Source: DATLGD01 sp035540755
GTDB lineage: Bacteria > Actinomycetota > Actinomycetes > Mycobacteriales > SCTD01
DNA: 35,222 nucleotides
NCBI GenBank assembly: GCA_035540755.1
Contig: DATLGD010000099.1
Span: forward strand, 1 to 35,222
Direction: 5' to 3'
Shown: piece after piece, positions 1 through 6,730 of the stretch
Position numbering within the stretch: the stretch's first letter is position 1
Layout: each line of letters starts with the position of its first letter
Position numbers and translations under genes: made by a program
Notes under the pieces: generated by a model
What the model was told of the DNA's origin: nothing
The model's input: the letters and a program-made list of their open reading frames with translations, nothing else
The model's database searches: none

Positions 1-276
1 CCCCGCGACGACGCGCGCGTCCCCTCGCTGGCCGGCGTGCTGGCCGGTGCGGCCTGGCACGAGCGGGAGGCGGCCGAGATGCTCGGCATCGACTTCCCGG
101 GACACCCCGGCCTCGAGCCGCTGCTGCTGCCCACCGGGTTCGCCGGCCACCCGCTGCGCAAGGAGTTCGTGCTGGCGCGCCGCGACCCCGCCGCCTGGCC
201 GGGGGCGGTCGAGCCGGGCACCGCGACGCCGAACCCGCGCCGCCTGCCGCCGGGCGCGCCGGGACGGCGGCGGTGA
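1..276 (+). CDS. nuoC: NADH-quinone oxidoreductase subunit C, C-terminal part (5' end outside window)
   Basis: The frame is open from the first base and ends at TGA 274-276, giving about 91 residues of the end of a 30-kDa complex I subunit. The segment WHEREAAEMLGIDFPGHPGL, followed by LLLP and PLRKEFVL, is the family's signature near its C-terminus. NuoC lies in the hydrophilic arm of complex I, next to NuoD and NuoB, where electrons pass towards quinone. A basic, proline-rich tail (about 25 residues) follows the conserved part. The next gene, a NuoI-like ferredoxin, starts inside its stop codon (GTGA overlap), so the two are translationally coupled. In the usual order nuoC is followed by nuoD; here it is not. 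A related membrane-bound hydrogenase or Mrp-type complex subunit is the main alternative. Confidence 0.85.
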   Translation, partial: PRDDARVPSLAGVLAGAAWHEREAAEMLGIDFPGHPGLEPLLLPTGFAGHPLRKEFVLARRDPAAWPGAVEPGTATPNPRRLPPGAPGRRR

Positions 277-686
277 CCGCCGCCGGCGGCGGTCCCGCGG
301 CGGCGGGCGACCTGCCGCCGCGCAGCCGCGGCGTCATCGCGCTGCTCGAGGAGAACTGCACCGTGTGCATGCTGTGCGCGCGCGAGTGCCCCGACTGGTG
401 CATCGTCATCGAGTCGCACGAGGAGCCGCTGCCGCCGGCCGGGCCGCGCGGGCGGCCGCGCAGCCGCAACGTCCTCGACCGGTTCGACATCGACTTCTCG
501 CTGTGCCTGTACTGCGGGATCTGCGTCGAGGTCTGCCCGTTCGACGCGCTGTTCTGGTCACCCGAGCACTCCTACGCCGGGGACGGCCCGACGGCGCTGG
601 TGCACGAGCGCGAGCAGCTGCGCGACTGGATGGCCTCGGTGCCGCCGCCCCCGGCCGAGGACCCCGCCGGAGCGCCGCCCGACTGA
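273..686 (+). CDS. nuoI: NuoI-like ferredoxin with two [4Fe-4S] clusters
   Basis: A 137-residue protein starting at GTG 273, which overlaps the nuoC stop by 4 nt. Two cluster motifs are plain: C29-x2-C32-x2-C35-x3-C39-P and C78-x2-C81-x2-C84-x3-C88-P, the pattern of the 23-kDa subunit that carries clusters N6a and N6b to NuoB. It is shorter than the 160-200 residues common for NuoI, with a Gly/Ala-rich N-terminus and a proline-rich C-terminus (PPPPAEDPAGAPPD). It probably ends its operon, since htpX follows after 116 nt with its own ribosome binding site. A small palindrome (TGACG-ttg-CGTCA, 684-696) sits on the stop codon. The direct C-to-I order, with no D, E, F or G between, suggests a complex I-like enzyme lacking an adjacent NADH-input module; the rest of the operon lies outside the window. 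Confidence 0.85.
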   Translation: MTAAGGGPAAAGDLPPRSRGVIALLEENCTVCMLCARECPDWCIVIESHEEPLPPAGPRGRPRSRNVLDRFDIDFSLCLYCGICVEVCPFDALFWSPEHSYAGDGPTALVHEREQLRDWMASVPPPPAEDPAGAPPD

Positions 687-802
687 CGTTGCGTCAGAGC
701 CCCGGAGCGGCGCTGGGCGAGCGGCTTCTGACGTCCGTGGGGGAACGCCGCCCGCGGCGTCGACGTTGGTCGGAGCAGGCGACGACGGAAGGAGGAGGCC
801 AG

Positions 803-1666
803 GTGCACGGGCACGGCAACGGGTTGAAGACGGCGGTCCTGCTGGGCGCGCTGTCGGCGCTGATCCTGTTCTTCGGGCAGGCGCTGGGAGGCTCGTCCGG
901 GCTGGGAATCGCGCTGTTCGTGGCGTTCGGCGTGAACGGCTACGCCTACTTCTACAGCGACACGCTGGCGCTGAAGAGCATGCGCGCCTACCCGGTCAGC
1001 CAGGTTCAGCACCCACGCCTCTACGCCACCGTCGCCGAGCTGGCGCAGACCATGCGGATGCCGATGCCGCGGGTCTACATCAGCCCGACGGCCGCGCCGA
1101 ACGCCTTCGCGACAGGGCGCAACCCGCAGAACGCGGCGGTGTGCGTCACCGAGGGCATCCTCGAGCTGCTCGACGAGCGTGAGCTGCGCGGCGTCCTCGG
1201 CCACGAGCTGGCGCACGTCGGCAACCGCGACATCCTCATCAGCTCGGTGGCCGCCGCCCTCGCCACGGTCATCACGTTCCTCGCCTACATGGCGCAGTTC
1301 GCGATGATCTTCGGCGGGCGCGACCGCGAGAGCGGCAACCTGCTCTCCAGCCTGCTGCTCATCGTGCTCGGGCCGGTCGCCGCCGGCGTCATCCAGATGG
1401 CGGTCAGCCGGCAGCGCGAGTACGCCGCCGACGCCACCGGTGCGCAGGTCACCGGCGACCCGCTCGCGCTCGCCAGCGCCCTGCGCAAGCTCGAGCGCGG
1501 CACGGCTGCGAGGCCGCTCGTCGAGGACGCCTCCCTGGCGCCGACGTCGTCGCTGATGATCGCCAACCCGTTCCGGGGCGGCGGCATGGGCAAGCTGTTC
1601 AGCACCCACCCGCCGATGGCCGAGCGGATCGCGCGGCTCGAGGCCCTGGCCGGCTACCGCCGGTAG
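803..1666 (+). CDS. htpX: Membrane zinc metalloprotease HtpX
   Basis: An M48-family protease of 287 residues, the usual HtpX length, that degrades damaged or misfolded membrane proteins. The zinc site is visible: H134-E-L-A-H138 in GHELAHVGNRD, with the third ligand E206 in SRQREYAADATGA. Hydrophobic segments lie at about residues 9-27 and 31-50, with two more around 146-170 and 178-200, so the protein is polytopic with its active site on the cytoplasmic face. The conserved C-terminal FSTHPPMAERIARLE is present. I chose GTG 803 because GGAAGGAGGAGG (787-798) lies just upstream; the frame runs open much further 5' but that part is compositionally noise overlapping nuoC-nuoI. In other bacteria htpX responds to envelope or heat stress; no such control element is recognisable here. 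Confidence 0.95.
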   Translation: MHGHGNGLKTAVLLGALSALILFFGQALGGSSGLGIALFVAFGVNGYAYFYSDTLALKSMRAYPVSQVQHPRLYATVAELAQTMRMPMPRVYISPTAAPNAFATGRNPQNAAVCVTEGILELLDERELRGVLGHELAHVGNRDILISSVAAALATVITFLAYMAQFAMIFGGRDRESGNLLSSLLLIVLGPVAAGVIQMAVSRQREYAADATGAQVTGDPLALASALRKLERGTAARPLVEDASLAPTSSLMIANPFRGGGMGKLFSTHPPMAERIARLEALAGYRR

Positions 1667-1726
1667 GCAGGCGCGGGCCGCGCCCGCGGTGGCCGCCCGA
1701 CCGAGGCCGCCGCGCCCGGCCGCGGT

Positions 1727-1778
1727 GATCTCTGACGGCGAGCGCGCGCTCAGCGGGGGCGCCGCGGCGTCAGAGATC
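1727..1778. terminator. Inverted repeat between convergent htpX and yajQ, probable bidirectional terminator
   Basis: Perfect 11-bp arms GATCTCTGACG (1727-1737) and CGTCAGAGATC (1768-1778) enclose 30 nt that hold a second palindrome, GAGCGCGCGCTC (1740-1751). It lies between the stops of two converging genes. There is no U-run on either side, as is common for high-GC actinomycete terminators. An operator is unlikely because no gene starts nearby. Confidence 0.55.
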
Positions 1779-1806
1779 GGCGGGGAGTGCCGCCCCGCCG
1801 CCGCCA

Positions 1807-2295
1807 TCAGCGGTAGTTGGTGAACTGCAGGGCGAAGTCGAAGTCCTTGCCCTTGAGCAGCGCGATGACCGCCTGCAGGTCGTCCTTCTTCTTGGCCGTC
1901 ACCCGCAGCTGGTCGTCCTGGATCTGCGGCTTCACGCCCTTGGGGCCCTCGTCGCGGATGACCTTCGCCACCTTCTTGGCGTTGTCCGACGAGATGCCCT
2001 CGCTGACCGTGCACACCAGGCGGAACTCCTTGCCCGACGGCATCGGCTCGCCCGCCTCGAGCGTCTTGAGGGAGATCTGCCGCTTGATCAGCTTCTCCTT
2101 GAAGACGTCGAGCAGCGCCTTGACCCGCTCCTCGGCGTTGGCCTTCAGCACGATCGTCTCGCCGGACCAGGCGATGTCGGCCCCGGTGCCCTTGAAGTCG
2201 TAGCGCTGCGACGCCTCCTTGGCGGTCTGGTTCAGCGCGTTGTCGACCTCCTGGCGGTCGACCTTGCTGACGATGTCGAAGGACGGGTCGGCCAC
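1807..2295 (-). CDS. yajQ: YajQ-family (UPF0234) nucleotide-binding protein
   Basis: A 162-residue cytoplasmic protein matching YajQ along its whole length: the N-terminal ADPSFDIVSKVDRQEVDNA, the RYDFKGT block at about 31-37, and the C-terminal FALQFTNYR are family hallmarks. Members have two RRM-like folds; E. coli YajQ binds tRNA and GTP, and a Xanthomonas member binds cyclic di-GMP, but the cellular role in actinomycetes is not settled. The start is GTG (complement of 2293-2295) with AAGGAG six bases upstream. It is transcribed towards htpX and divergently from the tRNA-Tyr gene, whose -10 box lies only 15 nt from this start, so both promoters share a very short region. Confidence 0.93.
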   Translation of the reverse strand: MADPSFDIVSKVDRQEVDNALNQTAKEASQRYDFKGTGADIAWSGETIVLKANAEERVKALLDVFKEKLIKRQISLKTLEAGEPMPSGKEFRLVCTVSEGISSDNAKKVAKVIRDEGPKGVKPQIQDDQLRVTAKKKDDLQAVIALLKGKDFDFALQFTNYR

Positions 2296-2309
2296 GTGCA
2301 GCTCCTTGC

Positions 2310-2315
2310 TAAAGT
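2310..2315 (+). promoter_or_regulatory. -10 box of tRNA-Tyr
   Basis: TAAAGT fits the actinobacterial TANNNT consensus and lies 13 nt before the mature tRNA-Tyr 5' end. No good -35 hexamer is visible at 16-19 nt upstream; the region there is the yajQ start. Confidence 0.5.
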
Positions 2316-2328
2316 CTCCCGCGCACCA

Positions 2329-2410
2329 GGCGGGTTGCCCGAGCGGTCAAAGGGAGCAGACTGTAAATCTGTCGGCACAGCCTACGAAGGTTCGAACCCT
2401 TCACCCGCCA
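2329..2410 (+). tRNA. tRNA-Tyr (anticodon GTA)
   Basis: A class II tRNA of 82 nt with a long variable arm. The acceptor stem pairs GGCGGGT (2329-2335) with ACCCGCC (2403-2409), with discriminator A2410. The anticodon loop CTGTAAA places GTA at 2363-2365. The T arm is GAAGG-TTCGAAC-CCTTC. The 3' CCA is not encoded (ACA follows). A strong hairpin follows at once, so the gene is probably a single transcription unit. Confidence 0.96.
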
Positions 2411-2415
2411 CACCT

Positions 2416-2455
2416 CGACGGGCGCCCGCTCAGACCCTGAGCGCGGCGCCCGTCG
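2416..2455 (+). terminator. Hairpin terminator after tRNA-Tyr
   Basis: CGACGGGCGCC (2416-2426) pairs perfectly with GGCGCCCGTCG (2445-2455), and the stem continues inside as CGCTCA/TGAGCG with one bulged C, closed by a GACCC loop. This is a 17-bp stem placed 6 nt after the tRNA end. There is no U-tract, but the position and strength favour termination. Confidence 0.7.
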
Positions 2456-2505
2456 GCGTACCGGGGGGTGAGGTCCTCGCGGGGCCGGCCGGCGCGCAGG
2501 ACGTG

Positions 2506-2511
2506 TAGTCT
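2506..2511 (+). promoter_or_regulatory. -10 box of the tRNA-Thr / tRNA-Met / rpmG unit
   Basis: TAGTCT, preceded by TG one base upstream (extended -10 form TGTAGTCT), lies 14 nt before tRNA-Thr. A transcript from here could run through tRNA-Thr, tRNA-Met and rpmG, since no hairpin terminator is seen between them. The same hexamer is used ahead of rplJ. Confidence 0.5.
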
Positions 2512-2525
2512 CTCCCTCGCTCTCC

Positions 2526-2598
2526 GCCCCCTTAGCTCAGTCGGCAGAGCGTCTCCATGGTAAGGAGAAGGTCTACGGTTCGATTCCGTAAGGGGGCT
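2526..2598 (+). tRNA. tRNA-Thr (anticodon GGT)
   Basis: A 73-nt cloverleaf. The acceptor stem pairs GCCCCCT (2526-2532) with AGGGGGC (2591-2597), discriminator T2598. The anticodon stem TCTCC/GGAGA closes the loop ATGGTAA, giving GGT at 2559-2561. No CCA is encoded. It is followed by tRNA-Met after 47 nt, the order also found in mycobacteria upstream of rpmG. Confidence 0.96.
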
Positions 2599-2645
2599 CT
2601 GAAGTCCTCCACCGGGCAGTCCCTCGGACCGCCCGGAGGGGTTCC

Positions 2646-2719
2646 GGCGGTGTAGCTCAGCCTGGTAGAGCAAGCGGCTCATAATCGCTGTGTCACCGGT
2701 TCAAGTCCGGTCACCGCTA
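2646..2719 (+). tRNA. tRNA-Met (anticodon CAT), elongator type
   Basis: A 74-nt cloverleaf. The acceptor stem pairs GGCGGTG (2646-2652) with CACCGCT (2712-2718), the outermost pair being G-U; discriminator A2719. The anticodon loop CTCATAA gives CAT at 2680-2682. The anticodon stem AGCGG/TCGCT lacks the three G-C pairs of initiator tRNA, so this is an elongator; a lysidine-modified tRNA-Ile (also CAT) cannot be fully excluded, but its position before rpmG matches the metT gene of mycobacteria. Confidence 0.93.
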
Positions 2720-2874
2720 CGACGACCCCGGTGCCCCAGCGGCGCCGGGGCGCCCGCGCGCAGTCCGGTAGCCTGGGATGCGCCGGGCCCCGCACGGCAC
2801 GCGACATCCCGCCAGTACGGCACCCAGCACGGCAGCAGGCACGACCCACCGACCACGAGAGCAGGCACCTCCGC

Positions 2875-3039
2875 ATGGCCGCCACCGACGTCCGCCCGAA
2901 GATCACGATGGCCTGCCAGGTGTGCAAGAACCGGAACTACATCACCCGCAAGAACCGGCGGAACGATCCCGACCGCCTGGACCTGAAGAAGTTCTGCCCC
3001 ACCTGCCGGGCGCACACCGACCACCGCGAGACGCGCTAG
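2875..3039 (+). CDS. rpmG: 50S ribosomal protein L33
   Basis: A 54-residue protein of normal L33 length. It has the zinc-ribbon (C+) form: C14-x2-C17 and C41-x2-C44, between which lies the conserved YITRKNRRNDPDRLDLKKF region. L33 sits in the large subunit near the E site. The ATG at 2875 was chosen because the family starts a few residues before the first cysteine; no clear Shine-Dalgarno is present and the longer open frame upstream overlaps the tRNA-Met region. It is probably co-transcribed with the two tRNAs. Many actinomycetes also hold a zinc-free paralogue used in zinc starvation; this copy is the zinc-binding one. Confidence 0.95.
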   Translation: MAATDVRPKITMACQVCKNRNYITRKNRRNDPDRLDLKKFCPTCRAHTDHRETR

Positions 3040-3088
3040 TCCCCAGCAGCACCGTCGAGGCCGGCTCCCGAGCAGGGGGCCGGCCTGC

Positions 3089-3463
3089 GTGCTGTCCGGG
3101 CCGACCGAGGCCAGGATGCAGCCGTGGACGACGCCGCTCGCACGACCGCCCGGGTCGAGGCGGGCCTGCTCGAGCCCGGCGACGACGACCGGCTCACCGG
3201 TCGTGACCGGCCGCGGCGGTCGGGTCGTGAAGCTGCTGGGCGACGCAGTGATGTGGGTGTCTCTCCAGGAGGGGGCGCTGGCCGGCACCGCTCCCGGCGT
3301 CGTGGCTGCCGCGGCCAGCCGCGGGCTGACGGCGCGCGCGGGCCTGGCGCTCGCCGGCCAGGGCTTCGAGGTCGACGGCGACCTGCCCCCGCTGCAGGTG
3401 CGCGGCGTCGACGGCCCGGTGGCGGTGGCCCGGGTGCGCTCGGCACCGCCTCGGCTGGGATAG
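3089..3463 (+). pseudogene. Remnant of a class III adenylate/guanylate cyclase
   Basis: The 478 nt between rpmG and hadA hold no intact gene but contain recognisable pieces of a cyclase homology domain. GGRVVKLLGDAVMWVS (from 3215) matches the catalytic block usually read as GRVVKxIGDEVMF; further on, ASRGLTARAGLALA matches the RAGLALGPV segment; and LPPLQVRGVDGPVAVARV resembles the end of such proteins (LRGFxEPVxLFRV). The long middle of the domain, including the stretch after the second metal site, is missing, and the start has no homology or ribosome binding site. I read it as an internally deleted gene that has lost function. A short frame of 124 residues remains open, so expression of a fragment cannot be excluded. 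Confidence 0.5.
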
Positions 3464-3492
3464 GTTCGCCCTGGGAGTGAACGGTCGTTCAC
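3461..3492 (+). promoter_or_regulatory. hadA promoter -10 box with a 16-bp operator-like palindrome
   Basis: TAGGTT (3461-3466) fits TANNNT. Just downstream, where transcription should start, lies a perfect palindrome GTGAACG-gt-CGTTCAC (3477-3492), 25 nt before the hadA ATG. Seven-base arms with a 2-nt centre are typical of TetR-family operators, and a TetR-family gene lies 1 kb downstream. The link between the two is inference. Confidence 0.5.
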
Positions 3493-3517
3493 CCACGGCC
3501 GGAGGAGCCCCGAGCGC

Positions 3518-3982
3518 ATGCCGCTGAACCACGAGTACATCGGGCGGGAGTACCCCGCCTCCGCGACCTACGAGGTGGGTCGCGAGCACATCCGCCGCTT
3601 CGCCGACGCGATCGGCGACCCCAACCCCGTCTACACCGACCCGGAGGCGGCGAGGGCGCTCGGGCACCCCGACGTCCTGGCGCCGCCCACGTTCCTCACG
3701 GTGCTGAACTTCCGGTTCGCGCTCGAGGGCCCGATCGTCGACCCCGGCCTCGGCCTCGACTACTCCCGGGTGGTGCACGGGGAGCAGCGCTTCGACCACC
3801 ACCGGCCCGTGCGCGCCGGCGACGTCCTGTCGGTCGTCTCCCGCATCGAGGACATCAAGGACGCCGGCCGCAACGAGCTGATCTCGATGGCTGCAGAGGT
3901 CACCGACGCCGACGGCGCGCCGGTCGCCACGATCCGCAGCACCATCGTCAGCCGCGGCACCGCGGCGCGGAAGGACGCCTGA
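3518..3982 (+). CDS. hadA: MaoC-like (FAS1-type) dehydratase, HadA/HadC-type subunit
   Basis: A 154-residue hot-dog-fold protein with the N-terminal MaoC-like dehydratase signature (REHIRRFADAIGDPNPVYTD, then GHPDVLAPPTFLTVL). In mycobacteria HadA or HadC pairs with HadB to form the 3-hydroxyacyl-ACP dehydratase of FAS-II. The alignment with the next gene is telling: HadB has D34 and H39, whereas here D34 is kept but residue 39 is tyrosine, so this subunit should bind the acyl chain rather than catalyse. The ATG at 3518 follows GGAGGAG with 9 nt spacing. Its stop overlaps the hadB start by one base (TGATG), so the two are made in equal amounts. The position after rpmG is conserved among actinomycetes. 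Confidence 0.85.
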   Translation: MPLNHEYIGREYPASATYEVGREHIRRFADAIGDPNPVYTDPEAARALGHPDVLAPPTFLTVLNFRFALEGPIVDPGLGLDYSRVVHGEQRFDHHRPVRAGDVLSVVSRIEDIKDAGRNELISMAAEVTDADGAPVATIRSTIVSRGTAARKDA

Positions 3983-4401
3983 TGCCCCGCTACGACGACG
4001 TCGAGGTCGGCACCGAGCTGCCGGCGCAGGCGTTCCCGATCACCCGGCTCGACCTCGTCCGGTACTGCGGGGCCAGCGGCGACTTCAACATCATCCACTG
4101 GAACGAGCGGGTGGCGAAGGCGGTCGGCCTGCCCGACGTCATCGCGCACGGGATGTACACGATGGCGGTGGCCGGGCGCGTCGTCACCGACTGGGTCGGC
4201 GACGCCGGGGCCGTCGAGTCCTACGGCGTCCGCTTCAGCCGCCCGGTGGTGGTCCCGGACGACGACGCCGGAGCCCTCCTCACGGTCACCGGCACGGTGG
4301 AGGACAAGCTCGACGGCGGCCGGGTCAGCGTCGCACTGACCGCGCACGTCGGTGAGGACAAGGTGCTCAGCCGGGCCCGGGCGGTCGTCCGGCTGGGCTG
4401 A
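3982..4401 (+). CDS. hadB: MaoC-family (R)-3-hydroxyacyl dehydratase, catalytic HadB-type subunit
   Basis: A 139-residue single hot-dog domain. The hydratase-2 motif YCGASGDFNIIHWNE carries the catalytic pair D34 and H39, followed by AVGLPDVIAHGMYTM, the standard continuation. With the preceding subunit it should form a heterodimer that dehydrates 3-hydroxyacyl-ACP (or -CoA) during fatty acid chain growth. The length agrees with mycobacterial HadB (about 142). No hadC follows; instead there are 131 nt and a TetR regulator. The organism probably does not make mycolates, as far as the window shows, so the pair may act on ordinary long acyl chains. Confidence 0.88.
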   Translation: MPRYDDVEVGTELPAQAFPITRLDLVRYCGASGDFNIIHWNERVAKAVGLPDVIAHGMYTMAVAGRVVTDWVGDAGAVESYGVRFSRPVVVPDDDAGALLTVTGTVEDKLDGGRVSVALTAHVGEDKVLSRARAVVRLG

Positions 4402-4465
4402 CCTGGGGCTCGTGCCCACCGCCCCGCGCGGGTCAGCGCCGCCACCGCTCCTTTTCGACAGGTGC

Positions 4466-4481
4466 ACCCGCTCTGGCGGGT
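4466..4481. promoter_or_regulatory. Small inverted repeat between hadB and the TetR gene
   Basis: ACCCGC-tctg-GCGGGT, six-base perfect arms. It lies 65 nt after hadB and 52 nt before the regulator. It could be a weak terminator or a binding site for the regulator; it does not share the GTGAACG half-site found before hadA. Confidence 0.25.
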
Positions 4482-4532
4482 CGCTGCGCAGGTGCGCGAC
4501 AGTGGCCCTCCGCCACCGGCCGAGAGGGAGGC

Positions 4533-5153
4533 ATGACCGTCACCGACCCGCGTGAGGACGGCCGCACCGCCCGGTCGCGCCGCACCCGCACCGCCGTCGT
4601 CGACGCGCTGCTGGCACTGCAGGAGGAGGGCAACCTCGCCCCGACGGCCCAGCAGGTGGCGGCCCGCGCAGGGGTGGCCCTGCGCACGGTCTTCGGCCAC
4701 TTCTCCGACATGGAGACGCTCTGGGCCGAGGCGGGCCAGCGCGAGCTCGCGGCGCTCGTCGAGCTGGCCGACGACATCCCCGCCGACCTGCCACTGGCCG
4801 AGCGCCTGGAGCGCTTCGCCGCCTCCCGCGCGAGGGTGCTCGAGAAGCTCCTGCCGGTCATGCGGGCCGTCCGGCTGCGCGAGCCGTCGTCCCCCGCGCT
4901 CGCGGCCAACCGGGTGCTGTTCATCGCCGCGGGCGACGACGAGGTGCGTCGCGTCTTCGCCGCCGAGCTGCACGGTCGCGACGAGGATCGTGCCCGCCGG
5001 CTGCTGGACGCCGTCTTCGTCGTGGCCGGCGGGCCGACCTGGGAGGTGCTGCGGCACGATCGCGGTCTCGACGCCGACGCCGCCCTCGCCCACGTGCGGC
5101 GCAGCCTGACCGCCCTGCTCGACCCCCGCAGCTACCTGGAGGACCCCCTGTGA
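4533..5153 (+). CDS. TetR/AcrR-family transcriptional regulator
   Basis: A 206-residue protein with the TetR layout: an N-terminal helix-turn-helix at about 22-66 (NLAPTAQQVAARAGVALRTV, then FGHFSDMETLW), and a divergent all-helical ligand domain. The DNA-binding domain is well conserved: the recognition helix ends with the usual FxxF step (VFGHFSD). GAGAGGGAGGC precedes the ATG. The gene stands between hadAB and an acyl-CoA synthetase, which suggests a ligand such as acyl-CoA and control of these genes. The palindrome upstream of hadA is the best candidate site. The C-terminal half is acidic and gives no specific clue. Repressor activity is the family norm; the ligand is unknown. Confidence 0.88.
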   Translation: MTVTDPREDGRTARSRRTRTAVVDALLALQEEGNLAPTAQQVAARAGVALRTVFGHFSDMETLWAEAGQRELAALVELADDIPADLPLAERLERFAASRARVLEKLLPVMRAVRLREPSSPALAANRVLFIAAGDDEVRRVFAAELHGRDEDRARRLLDAVFVVAGGPTWEVLRHDRGLDADAALAHVRRSLTALLDPRSYLEDPL

Positions 5154-5184
5154 GACCGCGTGCGGAGCAAGCGGAGGTGGTGCG

Positions 5185-6693
5185 GTGAGCGCGACGCTGG
5201 GCCGGCGCGCCGAAGAGGTGCTGGAGCGCCTCGGCGGCGAGCACCGGAGCCTGTTCTTCGAGGGCACCTGGTGGACCGCGGCCGAGCTGTCCGGGCGCGC
5301 CCGCCGGGCCGCCCGCGGCTTCGCCGACCTCGGCGTGCGCCCCGGCGACCGTGTCGTGCTCTGCATGGCGAACGTCCCCGAGGTCGGCATCGCCTACGCC
5401 GCGCTGTGGCGCGCCGGCGCCGTCCCGACGCCGGTGCTGTTCCTGCTCAGCGAGGACGAGCTGCGGCACGTCGACGCCGACTCCGGCGCCGTCGCCTACG
5501 TCACGACGCCGGAGTTCCTGCCGAAGGTGTCGGCGGTCGCGGCCGGCAAGCCGGTCGTCGTCGTCGGGGGAGCGCCCGAGGGCACCGTGCCCTGGGAGCA
5601 GCTCGAGGGCGGCGAGGAGCTCGCGCTCGTCGATCGGCGCACCGACGACCTCGCCGCGCTCCTCTACACCGGCGGCACCACCGGGCGCAGCAAGGGCGTC
5701 GCGCTCTCCCACGCCAACCTGGACGCCGCCGGGGCGGCCGGGTACGCCGCCGGCCACGTCCCCGGGCGCACCCGCGGGCTGCTGCCCCTTCCGCTCGCGC
5801 ACGTCTACGGGCTGATGGTCTCGGTCACCGGGCTGCACGCCGTCGAGCCGGCGCAGAGCGTGCTTCTGCGCTGGTTCGACCCGGCCGGCTTCGTGGCCCT
5901 CGTCGAGGAGCACCGGGTGCAGCAGAGCGCGCTGGTGCCGTCCATGATCGGGATGCTGCTCGGCCAGCCGCTCGAGGACTCCGACCTGTCCTGCCTCGAG
6001 CGGGTGAGCAGCGGCGGCGCCCCGCTGGCCCCCGAGCTCGCGCTCGAGCTGGAGCGGCGGCTGCCCGGGCTGCAGGTCAAGGAGGGCTACGGCTGCACCG
6101 AGACCAGCGCGCTCATCTCGGCCCAGCCGGTCGACGACCGCCGGCTCGGGTCCGTCGGCAAGCCGGTCACCGGCGTCGAGGTGCGCATCGAGGGGCCGGA
6201 CGGCGAGGTCCTGCCCGCCGGTCAGGACGGCGAGATCTGCGTGCGGGGACCGGTCGTCATGCAGGGCTACTGGAACAGCCCCGAGGCCACGGCCGAGGTC
6301 GTGCGCGACGGCTGGTTCCACACCGGCGACGTCGGCCACCTCGACGAGCAGGGGTGGCTGTTCGTCGTCGACCGGCTCAAGGACCTCATCATCCGCAACG
6401 GCTTCAACGTCTACCCGCGTGACGTCGAGGACGCGCTGCTCGCCCACCCCGAGGTCGTCGCCGCGGCGGTCGTGGGCCGACCGGACCCGAGGGTCGGCGA
6501 GGAGGTCGTCGCTTTCGTGCAGCTGGCTCCCGGCTCGGCGCTCACCGACGACGACGTGCGCGCCTACGCCAGGGAGCACCTGTCCGCGGCGAAGTACCCG
6601 CGCGAGGTGCGCGTCGTCGACGGCATCCCGCTCACCAGCGTCCTCAAGACCGACCGCAAGGCGCTGCGCGCGCAGGTGCGCGCCGGCAGCTGA
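5185..6693 (+). CDS. Acyl-CoA synthetase (AMP-forming, ANL superfamily)
   Basis: A 502-residue adenylate-forming enzyme that should activate a carboxylic acid with ATP and load it onto CoA. Motif A3 is TGGTTGRSKG at residues 162-171; A5 is GYGCTETSA; A7/A8 read YWNSPEATAEVVRDGWFHTG and DRLKDLIIRNGFNVYPRDVE; the C-terminal swivel domain ends with SVLKTDRKALR, which holds the catalytic lysine. The length and the motif spacing fit medium-/long-chain or aryl acyl-CoA ligases of the FadD/DltE type. Start: GTG 5185, 7 nt after GCGGAGG. It follows the TetR gene by 31 nt and is probably co-transcribed with it. The substrate cannot be read from the sequence; the neighbourhood (dehydratase pair, thioesterase) favours fatty or branched acids. 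Confidence 0.92.
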   Translation: MSATLGRRAEEVLERLGGEHRSLFFEGTWWTAAELSGRARRAARGFADLGVRPGDRVVLCMANVPEVGIAYAALWRAGAVPTPVLFLLSEDELRHVDADSGAVAYVTTPEFLPKVSAVAAGKPVVVVGGAPEGTVPWEQLEGGEELALVDRRTDDLAALLYTGGTTGRSKGVALSHANLDAAGAAGYAAGHVPGRTRGLLPLPLAHVYGLMVSVTGLHAVEPAQSVLLRWFDPAGFVALVEEHRVQQSALVPSMIGMLLGQPLEDSDLSCLERVSSGGAPLAPELALELERRLPGLQVKEGYGCTETSALISAQPVDDRRLGSVGKPVTGVEVRIEGPDGEVLPAGQDGEICVRGPVVMQGYWNSPEATAEVVRDGWFHTGDVGHLDEQGWLFVVDRLKDLIIRNGFNVYPRDVEDALLAHPEVVAAAVVGRPDPRVGEEVVAFVQLAPGSALTDDDVRAYAREHLSAAKYPREVRVVDGIPLTSVLKTDRKALRAQVRAGS

Positions 6694-6730
6694 CCCAGGC
6701 GCCCGGCGGCCGGCACGGCAGGATGGCCCC

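Noticed and set aside
47..800. Long open frame continuing upstream of htpX across nuoC and nuoI
   Set aside because: It overlaps two recognisable genes, is an Arg/Ala-rich artefact of high GC, and lacks a start site; HtpX begins at GTG 803 with a strong ribosome binding site.
2701..3540. A minus-strand frame covering rpmG and the spacer before hadA
   Set aside because: Overlaps rpmG and the cyclase remnant antisense and shows no recognisable domain.
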